From positions 1 to 64,000 of the forward strand of contig CANFLV010000002.1 of NCBI GenBank assembly GCA_947448025.1: a stretch of 64,000 nt of DNA. The letters are read 5' to 3'. The number at the start of each line of letters is the position of its first letter. Position 1 is the stretch's first letter. Origin of the DNA: Oxalobacteraceae bacterium (GTDB lineage: Bacteria > Pseudomonadota > Gammaproteobacteria > Burkholderiales > Burkholderiaceae_D). The notes below the pieces were generated by a model. The model saw only the letters and a program-made list of their open reading frames with translations, did no database searches and was not told the origin of the DNA. Positions 1-10,022 of the stretch are shown one piece after another. A program made the translations under genes and the position numbers.

Positions 1-75
1 CAGGACAGGCTTGTCGGACTTCAAAACGTCGGATTCAAAGGATGCGTCAGAAATATATTTAATGTTTTCGCTCAT
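1..75 (-). CDS. trxA: Thioredoxin 1, N-terminal fragment
   Basis: The reverse strand from 75 down to the window edge encodes 25 residues starting MSENIKYISDASFESDV, the characteristic TrxA N-terminus just before the WCGPC active site, which lies outside the window. A GAGGA ribosome-binding site sits 5 nt upstream of the ATG. TrxA is the cytoplasmic dithiol reductant for ribonucleotide reductase, methionine sulfoxide reductase and others. It is divergent from the addB-like gene, with 286 bp between them that hold both promoters but no further gene I can support. The call rests on a short N-terminal match. Confidence 0.8.
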   Translation of the reverse strand, partial: MSENIKYISDASFESDVLKSDKPVL

Positions 76-361
76 GGTGTCCTCGATAAGAGGGGAAAAA
101 GTGGCCAATCCGTATTTTGATGACCTGGTGTTTTATTGGGTGCCTGCGACTCCACAAATTTCAACGCTGCCGGAAACGATCAAGGAAGGTGAGCTGGAGT
201 ACTGCTAGGCGGGGAATTTCGGAAATCATAACCCATTTTTTCGGAATGTGTGGCCTGCCCACTTAAATTAGCCGATGACTCGCATAAAATGTGCGCAAGA
301 TCATGCTTACAACAGGCAATCTTGTCCACCTGCTTATCCTCGCCTTCCGGAGTCCTTGCCC

Positions 362-3037
362 ATGCTGCAGCCACCGCTTTATCTACCGCCCTCGGCTGAT
401 TTCTGGGGGTCTGCCGCGCAGGCGCTACTGGACAGTGATCTGTTTGCCGCAGCCACTGGCGGTACTACCAATTATTCCCACATCCGCGTGGTCGTGCCCA
501 CCGTCGCGCATGTGCATCAATTACAGAAGGTGCTGGCACAAAAAATCGGCCGCGCATTCATTCCGCCACGCATTTGCACCATGCCCTCCTGGCTCGCCTT
601 GCAGGCGCCCGGAAGTCGCATCGCATCTGACAGCGAACGCCTGATGGGCCTGTACGCCGAACTGCGCCAGCACGCCTGGCTGAAAAAGTTATTCACTGCG
701 CGCAGCAATACCGATCTGCTGCCTTTGGCGCAAACGCTGCTGACCTTGTGCGATGAATTAAGTGAGGCCTTGCTACCCTCGCTCGATGGCGTCAGCGATG
801 GCGCAGACGCGCGCTGGGAAGCCGCGCTGGCGCAGCTGTCGCCGGGTGCGCGCGATCTGCTGTCGCAGGAGTCGCAGCTGGTCTGGTCGGTATGGAAGAC
901 CCAGCTCGACAGCCACGATGCCGGGGGCGCTCGACTGGCGGCGATGCTAGCGCTGGCTGGCCGTGCCGATGCCGCGCTGGTGTGGATCATGCCCTTGGAG
1001 TCGGATGCCTTCGATACGGCTTTCCTTGCGCGTTACGCCGCGCGCATCCCGGTGCTGACGATACAGCCCGCATGGCAGGCGCAGCTGGTCGACGCCGCGT
1101 ATGCGGCGGCATGGCCGGAACTGTTTGATGTGCCGCCTGCGTCGTTTGCGCCAGCAGCTATGCCGGCCGGTCTGTCGCTGTCGCCCACATCCAGTCTTGA
1201 AGACGAAGCACTGACTGCGGCGCAAACCATCATAGCGTGGCTGCAGGCCGGTAAAACGAACATCGCCATCATCGCGCAAGACCGCGTCGTCGCGCGCCGC
1301 ATCCGCGCCTTGCTCGAACGTGCGCAAGTCTTCGTCAATGATGAAACCGGCTGGAAACTGTCTACCACGCGCGCCGCCGCTGCGCTGGCGGCATGGTTCG
1401 ATGTCGTCACCGGTCGCGCCGATACAGTTGCCTTGCTCGATTTGCTGAAATCACCTTTTATGCTGGCAGATGAGACCGACAAAGGCGTACTCGTCATGAC
1501 GATCGAACAGGCGCTACGCCGAGCCAATGTCAGCGGCGGCTGGAAGGCCGCAGAGTCGGCGCTGGAGAGCGCGTCTGAGGCGCAGCAGTTACTGCTGAAG
1601 CTCGCGCAGCAGGCGTCTGAGTTCAAGGGGCGGCGTACGCTCTCTGAATGGACCATCGTTACTGAACAGATGCTCGATGCGCTGCAGATGCGCGCCGCGT
1701 TCGCAGCGGACGAAGCCGGAGCGCAGTTACTCGAAATGCTGCGCATGCTGGCGCAGGATTGTGTCGCGCTCGGCCATGCTTATTCATTTGCCGAATGGCG
1801 CGCCTTCATGAATCTGCGCATGGAGGCGCAGCCTTTCCTTAGTAGCGTACGGGATCGGCGCGTCGTGATGCTGCCGCTGAACGGTGCGCGTTTGCGCAGC
1901 TTCGACGCGGTCCTGATGGTCGGCGCCGATGCCGAACATTTACCCTCTAAGCCGCAGGAAACGCTGTTCTTTGCCAATGCCGTCCGACGTGAACTCGGAC
2001 TGGCCACGCGCGAGACGCGGCAGCGCCAGCAATTGCGCGATTTCGTCGAGATGCTGCAGTCCAATCCGGAAGTCGTCTTGAGCTGGCAGTCGCACAAGCA
2101 TGGTGAAGCCAATCCGGTCAGTCCATGGCTGGCGCGCCTGCAGCTGCATTTGCAGCGTGCCGGTGCGGCGTCACTGCCGCTGCATCGTGCGCCATTGCCG
2201 CTGCAGCGTTTGTCACAGCAGCTCACCAGCGCACCCATGCCCTCGGCCGGTTCGCTATTGCCCTTGAAATTATCGGCCAGTGGCTATAACACCCTGGTCG
2301 CCTGTCCCTACCAGTTTTTCGCCACGCGCATGCTGCGCCTGTCCGCGATTGATGAACTATCCGAGCTGCCTGAAAAGCGCGATTACGGCGACTGGCTGCA
2401 TCGCATTCTCGATCAGTATCACCAAGCCTTGCGTGCACAGGGCACGCCCATATCGGAGCGGCTGGCTTTGTTGATGCGCGTATCGGATGACATTTTTGCG
2501 CCCGAGCTGGCCAAGAATGCTGCGGCACTCGGCTACTTCGTACGCTGGAAAAAGACCGCACCGGCTTACCTCGACTGGGCCAATGCGCGTGAGGCGCAGG
2601 GCTGGACATTTGCCTTTGGCGAACTGTCGCTGGAACGCCCGCTCGTCTGGGGCGACAAGGCCATCACGCTGCATGGCCGCATTGATCGCATTGATGAAAA
2701 TGCCGATGGCGAACGCGCCGTGCTCGACTACAAGACGACCGAAATGCCGACCTTAAAACGACGTCTGGCCGAGGGTGAAGATCAGCAGCTGGCTTTCTAT
2801 GGTTTGCTGTCGGAACAGCCCGTCAGCCATGCGCATTATGTGGCGCTGGAAGCCACGCGCGAAAAGACCGGCGATGTGCCAGCCGAGCGCTACGCCGAAT
2901 GGCAGCTTGCATTGCGTGCGCAAATTACCGGTAACTTCGATGCGATTGAACAGGGTGCGCCTTTGCGCGCATCCGGCATTGCCAGCAGCTGCGCGTATTG
3001 CGACATGCGCGGTTTGTGCCGTAAGGGAGCGTGGTAA
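362..3037 (+). CDS. addB: AddB-like / TIGR03623 DNA repair nuclease with 4Fe-4S motif
   Basis: An 891-residue protein that resembles the 'probable DNA repair protein' family (TIGR03623) and AddB. The C-terminal PD-(D/E)XK nuclease is visible as GRIDRID (about residue 771) and LDYKT (about 787). It is bracketed by one Cys in ACPYQFF (about 646) and three in CAYC...LC at the C-terminus (about 877-885), the arrangement of the AddB iron-sulfur staple. AddB pairs with the AddA helicase-nuclease to resect double-strand breaks for RecA. The ATG at 362 was preferred over one at 275 because it has a GGAG site 9 nt upstream and removes an unconserved leader. The stop overlaps the next start (TAATG), so the two are translationally coupled. 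Confidence 0.85.
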   Translation: MLQPPLYLPPSADFWGSAAQALLDSDLFAAATGGTTNYSHIRVVVPTVAHVHQLQKVLAQKIGRAFIPPRICTMPSWLALQAPGSRIASDSERLMGLYAELRQHAWLKKLFTARSNTDLLPLAQTLLTLCDELSEALLPSLDGVSDGADARWEAALAQLSPGARDLLSQESQLVWSVWKTQLDSHDAGGARLAAMLALAGRADAALVWIMPLESDAFDTAFLARYAARIPVLTIQPAWQAQLVDAAYAAAWPELFDVPPASFAPAAMPAGLSLSPTSSLEDEALTAAQTIIAWLQAGKTNIAIIAQDRVVARRIRALLERAQVFVNDETGWKLSTTRAAAALAAWFDVVTGRADTVALLDLLKSPFMLADETDKGVLVMTIEQALRRANVSGGWKAAESALESASEAQQLLLKLAQQASEFKGRRTLSEWTIVTEQMLDALQMRAAFAADEAGAQLLEMLRMLAQDCVALGHAYSFAEWRAFMNLRMEAQPFLSSVRDRRVVMLPLNGARLRSFDAVLMVGADAEHLPSKPQETLFFANAVRRELGLATRETRQRQQLRDFVEMLQSNPEVVLSWQSHKHGEANPVSPWLARLQLHLQRAGAASLPLHRAPLPLQRLSQQLTSAPMPSAGSLLPLKLSASGYNTLVACPYQFFATRMLRLSAIDELSELPEKRDYGDWLHRILDQYHQALRAQGTPISERLALLMRVSDDIFAPELAKNAAALGYFVRWKKTAPAYLDWANAREAQGWTFAFGELSLERPLVWGDKAITLHGRIDRIDENADGERAVLDYKTTEMPTLKRRLAEGEDQQLAFYGLLSEQPVSHAHYVALEATREKTGDVPAERYAEWQLALRAQITGNFDAIEQGAPLRASGIASSCAYCDMRGLCRKGAW

Positions 3038-6000
3038 TGGATGACTTGAACCAAAGCGAACATCAAGGCGCGCGCGCTTACGAAATCAATCAGCGCGCCG
3101 TGAGCGCCGAACAGTTCACGCGCGCCGCCTGCGACCCGACGCATTCGGTGCTCGTGGAAGCCTGTGCCGGCAGCGGCAAGACCTGGCTACTGGTGGCGCG
3201 CATGCTGCGACTGCTGTTATCAGGAACTGAGCCTTCAGAACTGCTGGCCATTACCTTTACCCGCAAGGCCGCACAGGAAATGCGCGAACGCCTGCTGGAG
3301 TTGCTCGAACAGCTGGCGCTCGAAACGGATGACAAGGTGCGCGCGCTGCTATGTGAACGCGGCGTCGATGCCGGCGATGCGCAAGCCCTGCTGCCGCTGG
3401 CGCGTGGGCTTTACCAGCGCGTGCTGGCGAGTCCGCAAGCCTTGTCGATTGATACCTTTCACAGCTGGTTCGCGCGCCTCTTGAAAATCGCGCCGCTGGC
3501 CTCGGGCGTGCCGCATGGGTATGCCTTGACTGAGTCGACCGGTGAGCTGCATGCCGATGCCTACAGCCGCTTCATGACGGGCTTGAATGATGCGACGCAG
3601 GAGCACGTCAAGCAGGCGCTCGTGCGTCTCTACGAAATGGTCGGCGGCTTCAGTGCGCGCAATCTGCTGGACGCGTTTGCGGACAAGCGCGCTGAATGGT
3701 GGGCCTTGAATCTCGGCGGTGATGCGCTGCAGGGACTGCGCGAATTCTGCCTACCCGATGGTGAAGCCGATCCGCGTCTGGGTCTGTGGGACGATGCCGC
3801 GCTGGTGGCGCGTATCAGCAAACTCGCAGTCATGCTGGGGCAGGGCGGCGTGGTCAATCAGGCGCGCGCGACGGCGATCGAAACGGCGATGACTGATGGC
3901 GCCAGCGTTCTTGCATTCGAGCGACTCGCGCATGAATTTTTTGATGACAAGGGTACGCCGCGCAAGAATGGCAAGGTCAGGTCGCTGGTGGCGGCACTGG
4001 AAAAGGATGCCGACATTGGCGGCATCGAGGCCTTCAATGATGAGTTCGAGCTGATCGCGGCGCAGCTGCATTTGCTGCAGCGGCGCAGTTTCGAGTCGAC
4101 TGTGGTGAGCCTGAATGCGGCCTTGTTCACGGTCGGCAGCGCCTACCTCGACTTGTACCAGTCAGTCAAAGCCGAGCAGCGCGTATTCGATTTCGCCGAC
4201 CTCGAATGGCATGCCTATTCGCTGCTGACGAATGAGGAACATGCGGCCTATCTGCATAGCCGGCTCGATGCGCGTTACCGGCATATTTTGCTGGATGAAT
4301 TTCAGGATACGAACCCGCTGCAATGGAGCATCGTGCGCGCCTGGCTTGATGCCTATGGCGACGACGAGAGCAAGCCCAGCGTGTTCATCGTCGGCGATCC
4401 CAAGCAATCCATTTATCGTTTTCGTCGGGCTGAGCCGCGCGTCTTCATTGCGGCGGCGGCCATGCTGCAAGCCCAGGGCGCGCACATGCTGCGTACGAAT
4501 CAGACGCGCCGTAACGCCCCCGCTATTGTTGAGGTGCTCAACGCCGGCATGCACGGCAATCCGCTCTACCATGCGCAAACGACGCTGGCGGCTGAGGGCG
4601 GCATCGCCTGGCGTCTGCCGCTGATCCAGCAGGCAGCAGATAAAACCGAAGCAGTGACGGACGCGCGCTTCACGCTACGCGATCCGCTCACCACGCCGCG
4701 CACCGAGCAGGATGACGCACGCCGTCACGATGAAGGCCGGGCCGTCGCTGCAGCGATCCTGCATGCGCGCCGTGTGCTCGCGGAATCTGATGTTGGCATG
4801 CCGGCCTGGTCGGAAGTGATGTTATTGGTGAAGAAGCGCACCCATCTGCTCGCCTATGAAAGCGCCTTGCGCGAAGCTGGCATCCCGTTCGTGTCGGACA
4901 AGCGTGGCGGCTTGCTGGCCTCGCTGGAAATCGCCGACATGATCGCGTTGCTCGAATTCCTCATCGCGCCTGCAGACAATCGCGCGCTGGCGCACATCCT
5001 CAAGTCGCCGATTTTTGGCGCCTCGGATGATGACCTGATCACGCTCGCCCAGCGCCCTGAAAAATTGTGGTGGCCGCGTTTGCAGCAGCTGCCCGATCCC
5101 TCGGCGCCTCTGCTGCGTGCACGCAGCCTGCTCGAACAGTGGCTGAGCTTGTCGCTGCATCTGCCGGTGCATGATCTGCTCGACCGGATACTGCATGAAG
5201 GCGCGCTCGTTGCACGCTATGCGCAGACCGCCACGCCGCTCTTGCGCAGCCAGATCATCGGCAATCTCGAAGCCTTCACGGAGCTGGCGCTGGATCTTGA
5301 TGGTGGTCGCTATCCGAGCCTGCCGAAATTTATAGCGGTACTGACGAGCTTGAAAAGCGGCGCGCAAAACGACGCCCCTGATGAAGCCAATATCGATGCC
5401 GCCATTGATGCCGTGCGTATCTTGACTATCCATAGCGCCAAGGGACTCGAGGCGCGCATCGTCGTGCTGCTCGACGCAAACAATAGTGAAGCCATGCGCG
5501 ACGATCTCGGCATACTCTGCGCCTGGCCACAGGACAGTCAGATACCGACGCATTTTTCCGCCTTTGGACGCAAGGCAGAGCGGGGCGTCATGCGCGATGC
5601 ATTGTTCAATGCGGAAGAAGCCTTGAAAGACCAGGAAGACTGGAACCTGCTGTATGTTGCCGCCACGCGCGCCAAGCAATGCCTGATCATCAGCGGTGTC
5701 GCCGCAAGCAAGAATGCCGACGAAAACGGCATGGTCGCCAGTAACTGGTATGCGCGCCTGCAAATGGTGCCGCTGCTCGATGCTGTACAGGAGCAGGCAT
5801 CGGCGCGGCTGACTGAAGTGAGCAGCTTTGACTGCGCAATCTTCGCGCCGCCGCGACTACCCGTGCCAGTTACAGTGGAGGCTGTTATTACCAGTGCGGC
5901 GATCGATGAAGGCATTGCGCTGCATGCCTTGCTTGAACGGCTCACGAATCTGTGTGTCTGGCCTATTGTGATACCCGATGCGGCGATGATTGCGCGCTGG

Positions 6001-6384
6001 GTTTCCTGCGACCAGGTGCTCGCAGCGACGGTGCGCGAACAGGCCGCGACGATTCTGGCGACGCCGGCGCTGGAACGATTTTTCAATCCGGCGCTGCATC
6101 GCGCGGCATTCAATGAACTCGATATTTCCGGCGCGGCCGGACTGTCGCGCCTGGATCGCCTGGTGGAGTTTGATGACGCCGTCTGGGTACTCGATTACAA
6201 GCGCCGCCTGCTGGCCAGCGAACATGCCGATTACCATGCGCAGCTGACGGCTTACCAGCTACTCGCAGCGGCGGTCTATCCGGGGCGGCAGATTCGTGCC
6301 GCGCTGGTCATCGTCGATGGCTCCTTAGTCGACCTGGCGCAGCTGGTGGTGCCAGCTGCGCCGCTGCAGGCAGCCTTATTTTGA
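3037..6384 (+). CDS. addA: AddA-like UvrD/Rep helicase-nuclease
   Basis: A 1115-residue UvrD-family helicase with a C-terminal nuclease. Visible motifs are Walker A ACAGSGKT (about residue 42), Walker B DEFQDTN (about 420), GDPKQSIYRFR (about 452), HSAKGLE (about 798), ATRAK (about 875) and the nuclease motif LDYK (about 1052). With the preceding AddB-like gene it should form a two-nuclease AddAB machine, the betaproteobacterial alternative to RecBCD. The ATG at 3037 overlaps the addB stop and has AAGGGA 8 nt upstream. A GTG at 3031 is less likely. The 3' end overlaps the convergent peptidase gene by 9 bp. Confidence 0.88.
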   Translation: MDDLNQSEHQGARAYEINQRAVSAEQFTRAACDPTHSVLVEACAGSGKTWLLVARMLRLLLSGTEPSELLAITFTRKAAQEMRERLLELLEQLALETDDKVRALLCERGVDAGDAQALLPLARGLYQRVLASPQALSIDTFHSWFARLLKIAPLASGVPHGYALTESTGELHADAYSRFMTGLNDATQEHVKQALVRLYEMVGGFSARNLLDAFADKRAEWWALNLGGDALQGLREFCLPDGEADPRLGLWDDAALVARISKLAVMLGQGGVVNQARATAIETAMTDGASVLAFERLAHEFFDDKGTPRKNGKVRSLVAALEKDADIGGIEAFNDEFELIAAQLHLLQRRSFESTVVSLNAALFTVGSAYLDLYQSVKAEQRVFDFADLEWHAYSLLTNEEHAAYLHSRLDARYRHILLDEFQDTNPLQWSIVRAWLDAYGDDESKPSVFIVGDPKQSIYRFRRAEPRVFIAAAAMLQAQGAHMLRTNQTRRNAPAIVEVLNAGMHGNPLYHAQTTLAAEGGIAWRLPLIQQAADKTEAVTDARFTLRDPLTTPRTEQDDARRHDEGRAVAAAILHARRVLAESDVGMPAWSEVMLLVKKRTHLLAYESALREAGIPFVSDKRGGLLASLEIADMIALLEFLIAPADNRALAHILKSPIFGASDDDLITLAQRPEKLWWPRLQQLPDPSAPLLRARSLLEQWLSLSLHLPVHDLLDRILHEGALVARYAQTATPLLRSQIIGNLEAFTELALDLDGGRYPSLPKFIAVLTSLKSGAQNDAPDEANIDAAIDAVRILTIHSAKGLEARIVVLLDANNSEAMRDDLGILCAWPQDSQIPTHFSAFGRKAERGVMRDALFNAEEALKDQEDWNLLYVAATRAKQCLIISGVAASKNADENGMVASNWYARLQMVPLLDAVQEQASARLTEVSSFDCAIFAPPRLPVPVTVEAVITSAAIDEGIALHALLERLTNLCVWPIVIPDAAMIARWVSCDQVLAATVREQAATILATPALERFFNPALHRAAFNELDISGAAGLSRLDRLVEFDDAVWVLDYKRRLLASEHADYHAQLTAYQLLAAAVYPGRQIRAALVIVDGSLVDLAQLVVPAAPLQAALF

Positions 6385-7617
6385 CTGTCCGGCTTCCTGC
6401 AACATGCGTGTCATCAGATACAGCCGCGGCACGATCGCATCGAGTACGATGTACTCATCACGCGCATGGTAGTTATTGCCCGGCAGGCCGAAGCTTTCCA
6501 GCACGAGCGCCTTGCCCGAACTACCCGCAAACCCGGCATCCGTTGCGCCGCCAGTGGTAGGGATCAGGACCAGCTTGCGGTCCAGTTCGGCATAGATGGA
6601 CTTGGCCGTTTGCGCCAGCGCTATTGACTGTGCATTGGCAATAAAGGGTGGGCGGCCGCGCTCGACTTTGATCGCGGTTTCGGTGTCGGGGATTAATTTT
6701 GCGACAGTCTGCTCGCGCAGCGCGGCGTCGATTTTTTCAAAGCCGTCGCCCACTGTCAGGCGTAAATCACCAAAGGCCGTAGCCGATTCCGGAATCTGAT
6801 TTCGTACGCGTCCGGCTTCTGACATGGTCCAGTTCAGCTGCGTGCCCGGCACACTGCGCGCGACGTCCCGCGTTTGCAATAATTGATGCGACAGTTCCAG
6901 CAGCGCGTTGCGTCCCGCTTCGGGGGCGGCGCCGGAATGGGCGGCGCGACCCTTGACGCTCATCGTCACGGTACCAGTGCCGCTGGCGCCGAGTAACAAG
7001 GCTTCCGGTTTGTCGGGTGAAGGCTCGCATGAAAAGACGTAGTCCTGCTGCGCAGCGATTTGCGCGATGAATTCGCCGGAACCGCCGGAGCCGATTTCTT
7101 CGTCGCCATTTAACAGCACGGTCAGTTCGGCATAATTGCGCCAGCCGCTGTCCTGCAGGATCTTCAAGGCATGCAGGATGACGGCGAGTCCGCCCTTGTC
7201 ATCGGCGATGCCGGGACCATAGAGTCTGCCATTTTCAAGTTTAACTGGCTGGGTGGCCAGTACACCCTTCTCGTACACGGTATCCATGTGACCAAGCAGC
7301 ATCAGGCGTTTGCTGCCAGTGCCAGTGAAGCGCGCGACGAGGATCTCGGCGTGTCCTTTGCTGCCTTTGCGGCGTTCGACTTTTGCGCCGAGAGCCTGCA
7401 GGCGCTGCTGCATGTAAGTCGTCATCTGTGCCAGGCCGGCGACATCGCCACTGCCGGATTCAATCAAGACCATGTCTTTCAATGAGCTGATGACGGCAGG
7501 CTGGGTATTGTTTGCGGCTTCAAGCAAGGCCGTGTCTGGCGAGGCGGCGCAGGCGCCATTAACGGCGAGGGTGCTGAATGCGCCCAGCAAGGCGATGCGC
7601 AGGAATTTTTTCTTCAT
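6376..7617 (-). CDS. M20 glutamate carboxypeptidase, secreted (CPG2-like)
   Basis: A 413-residue zinc peptidase of the carboxypeptidase G2 type. A Sec signal peptide ends near residue 24-25 (GACAA). Metal and catalytic residues line up with CPG2 at a constant offset of 2: H110 in GHMDT, D139 in GIADDKGG, catalytic E173 and ligand E174 in GDEEIGS, E198 in SCEPS, and a late His in NYHARDEY. The family removes C-terminal glutamate from folates or peptides in the periplasm; the substrate here is unknown. It is followed on the same strand by nothing and is tail-to-tail with addA. Confidence 0.85.
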   Translation of the reverse strand: MKKKFLRIALLGAFSTLAVNGACAASPDTALLEAANNTQPAVISSLKDMVLIESGSGDVAGLAQMTTYMQQRLQALGAKVERRKGSKGHAEILVARFTGTGSKRLMLLGHMDTVYEKGVLATQPVKLENGRLYGPGIADDKGGLAVILHALKILQDSGWRNYAELTVLLNGDEEIGSGGSGEFIAQIAAQQDYVFSCEPSPDKPEALLLGASGTGTVTMSVKGRAAHSGAAPEAGRNALLELSHQLLQTRDVARSVPGTQLNWTMSEAGRVRNQIPESATAFGDLRLTVGDGFEKIDAALREQTVAKLIPDTETAIKVERGRPPFIANAQSIALAQTAKSIYAELDRKLVLIPTTGGATDAGFAGSSGKALVLESFGLPGNNYHARDEYIVLDAIVPRLYLMTRMLQEAGQSK

Positions 7618-7690
7618 GTCTGGTCCGATTATTATTGTAAGGACGCCTGTATCGGCGCGACATGATTAAAACATATTCCGCAAGCCGGTG

Positions 7691-9556
7691 TCAGCTCCCC
7701 TGGACGATGATCTGGCTGCGCAAATCCCTGGCGATCTGCTCCAGCGCCGGCGACATGGCGCGGTGTTCGGCCGGCGTGCAGACCGCGCCCTGATGGCGAA
7801 ATTCGAAGCTGCGGCGCATCACCAAGAGCTGGTCCTGTCGGGTGTAGCTGGCGGTGTAATCGATATTAGTATCATGCACCGAGATCGTCTTGGGCATGGC
7901 CAGCATGCTGATTTCTGACGGCAGCGTGAACTGGGTTTCTTCTTCATAGTGGCGCGCCACGCAGATGAAATCCTGGGTGCGTTCATTTTCGCTGGTGATC
8001 GCGGCGATAAATTGGCCGATATCGTTGGTGAATGTTGCATTCGCCGAAATGCCGACCGGGCCCGGGAGGTTCAACAGGTTATCGCTGGTGCCTTTGATGG
8101 TCATCTTGTATTCATCACTGAGGCTGGTGAGCCGGCCCAGCTCCAGCGTGCCGGTGCCTTTTTGCCCACGCTGCTGCAACATGCGTTCGACGGCCTGGCT
8201 GTAATCGGCTGGCTTGATGCTGCGCATGATGTAGCGCGTATTTTCAGCTGTCCATCCGCGTAGCGTCGAATTGACGTTGAAGTCAGCTGCGCCGCTCGCC
8301 TTTATGCGGTATTCGCCGCGATTGATGATCTGACCTTGCTGATTGCCCGGGGTGCGCGCGAGCTGCCCGGTCTTCGTCAGTAGCACTGGCTTGTCGAGCG
8401 CCTGGATCGGCAGGTAGCCGGCGGCGATCGGACTGGCAGTAGAGTCGAGGTAGAGGTTCAACAAGGGGATGTAGGTGATCACATGGTTCATCGTGCCGAG
8501 CGTTGCGACTGTGGGCAGGCGATAGCTGTTACCCAGATTGATCAGCGCCGGTGAGCTGTCGATGCCGATCGCGGCCAGCATTGCTTCGAGCAAGGCCACA
8601 TGGTCCTTGCAGTCACCATACAGATTGTCGAGGATCGCATCGGCAGCATGCGGCACGATGCCGCCAGCGCCGACATAGACCGCGACATAGCGGATATTGC
8701 GGCGTACCCAGTTCGACAGCGCCAGCGCCTTGTTGCGCGGCTCGATCATGCCGGCGGTGATTTTCAGCGCCTGGCTGCGGATCTTCTCGGTGACCAGGCT
8801 CTTGTCGCTGGCGCGCGCATCGTAAGCCTTGGCGAAGGCGCCAAAGTCGGCAAAGGTCGACACCGCCAGTCGTAAGCCATAGTCCGTGTAGGCGACCGAG
8901 CCGCGCTCGATGCGCTGGCGTTCGGCCGGCAGGTAATCCCACTGATAGCGTATGCGGCCGGGCGCTGCCTTAGTGACGCTCCCCTGAAAGCCGCGCGCAT
9001 CGGCATGCAGCGGCAGACTGTCGGGCATGTCGTAAATGACGCTGAACTGCTTGATCGCGGCAAAGGAGGGGACTTGCATGTCTTCGAAATGACCGGGAAA
9101 TAAGGCCGTGCTGCGGGTCTTTTGAAAATGCAGCACGATCCGGTCGCCGACAGCGACTTCCGGATAAATCACGGCAGTCACGCGCGTATCCTGGAACATC
9201 GGTGCGCCGGCCGAGCGCGCTTCCTGCTGGTCCCTGATCTGATCCGGCTGTACTTTGACGCGGCGGCCATCGGGCTTTTGCGTATAGGCATCGATGACGA
9301 GGAGGTCTTCCAGCGTGCGGTTATAACTGATGCTGCGTTGAGCCGCGGCGGCGACAGCGCGCTGTTCATTGATCAGCATCGTCAGCTCATAATTCATGGT
9401 GAAGCTGCCATCCTCATGAACGACATAAGTCCTGAGGTCTTTTTCAATCGTCACGGACGTATCGGTGCCGGTATCTTTGGCGCCCGCGGTGCAGGCGAAC
9501 GCCTGGGCCAGGATGAAAATGAAAATGCGCGCCAAGCTCAATGTTGAAAATTTCAT
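7691..9556 (-). CDS. DUF3857 / transglutaminase-like secreted protein
   Basis: A 621-residue exported protein. An N-terminal signal peptide (about residues 1-25, ending CTAGAKD) precedes a DUF3857 beta-rich domain and then a transglutaminase-like Cys protease core. The core retains Cys in YGDCKDH (about 316), His in MNHVITY (about 356) and Asp in YLDST (about 372), so it looks catalytically competent. Proteins of this architecture are usually periplasmic with unknown substrates. It lies 73 bp upstream of the M20 peptidase on the same strand and may share its transcript. Confidence 0.8.
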   Translation of the reverse strand: MKFSTLSLARIFIFILAQAFACTAGAKDTGTDTSVTIEKDLRTYVVHEDGSFTMNYELTMLINEQRAVAAAAQRSISYNRTLEDLLVIDAYTQKPDGRRVKVQPDQIRDQQEARSAGAPMFQDTRVTAVIYPEVAVGDRIVLHFQKTRSTALFPGHFEDMQVPSFAAIKQFSVIYDMPDSLPLHADARGFQGSVTKAAPGRIRYQWDYLPAERQRIERGSVAYTDYGLRLAVSTFADFGAFAKAYDARASDKSLVTEKIRSQALKITAGMIEPRNKALALSNWVRRNIRYVAVYVGAGGIVPHAADAILDNLYGDCKDHVALLEAMLAAIGIDSSPALINLGNSYRLPTVATLGTMNHVITYIPLLNLYLDSTASPIAAGYLPIQALDKPVLLTKTGQLARTPGNQQGQIINRGEYRIKASGAADFNVNSTLRGWTAENTRYIMRSIKPADYSQAVERMLQQRGQKGTGTLELGRLTSLSDEYKMTIKGTSDNLLNLPGPVGISANATFTNDIGQFIAAITSENERTQDFICVARHYEEETQFTLPSEISMLAMPKTISVHDTNIDYTASYTRQDQLLVMRRSFEFRHQGAVCTPAEHRAMSPALEQIARDLRSQIIVQGS

Positions 9557-9740
9557 GTTCGGTCCACTGCTGGTTTGATCGGATCGTCGCTGTACATAAA
9601 AAAGATGTCAATTCATTAAAACACGATCATTTAACCGCAAATGCGGGAGCCGGTCACTTGAAATTGTGTCGCGCGCTGCCGGCTGTCGCCGGACGAGAAG
9701 GTAATCCTGCATTTAAAGCGTTGTCGGGTCGCTGAATCTA

Positions 9741-9770
9741 TTGACTGGAATTCCCTAAGCCCACTATAGT
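9741..9770 (+). promoter_or_regulatory. Promoter of the zapB-like/zapA operon
   Basis: TTGACT (9741-9746), an 18-bp spacer and TATAGT (9765-9770) form a near-consensus sigma-70 promoter. The expected start site, about 7 nt past the -10, coincides with the ATG at 9777, so the transcript may be leaderless. Confidence 0.6.
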
Positions 9771-9776
9771 ACCGGG

Positions 9777-10022
9777 ATGATTTCCGACTTCCACCTCCTC
9801 TCCGACAAAATCGACGAACTGGCTGCGCTGACACAGGCACTACGACGCGAGAACGCGGAACTGCGCGTGGCGATGATCGCCATGGCCGCAGAAAAGGCCG
9901 ACATGGCCGCTCGCATGGCGCAAGCACAGCTGCGCGTGATCGCCGTGCTTGAGCAATTGCCTGTGCCTGAAGCGCCTGAGCCTGAATCCACTGATGAGAA
10001 TAATGAGGAGCAAGCCGCATGA
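9777..10022 (+). CDS. ZapB-like coiled-coil cell-division protein (TIGR02449-like)
   Basis: An 81-residue acidic protein. Its residues 1-60 form a heptad-rich helix (ISDFHLLSDKIDELAALT...), followed by a Pro/Glu-rich tail. Small coiled-coil proteins of the TIGR02449/DUF904 type sit immediately upstream of zapA in betaproteobacteria and resemble ZapB, which links ZapA to the nucleoid or Z-ring. The gene overlaps zapA by 4 bp (ATGA). There is no good ribosome-binding site; the promoter -10 ends 6 nt before the ATG. Confidence 0.7.
   Translation: MISDFHLLSDKIDELAALTQALRRENAELRVAMIAMAAEKADMAARMAQAQLRVIAVLEQLPVPEAPEPESTDENNEEQAA

Noticed and set aside
11-208. 65-codon plus-strand open frame at the window start
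   Set aside because: It overlaps the clear N-terminus of trxA on the other strand and resembles nothing.
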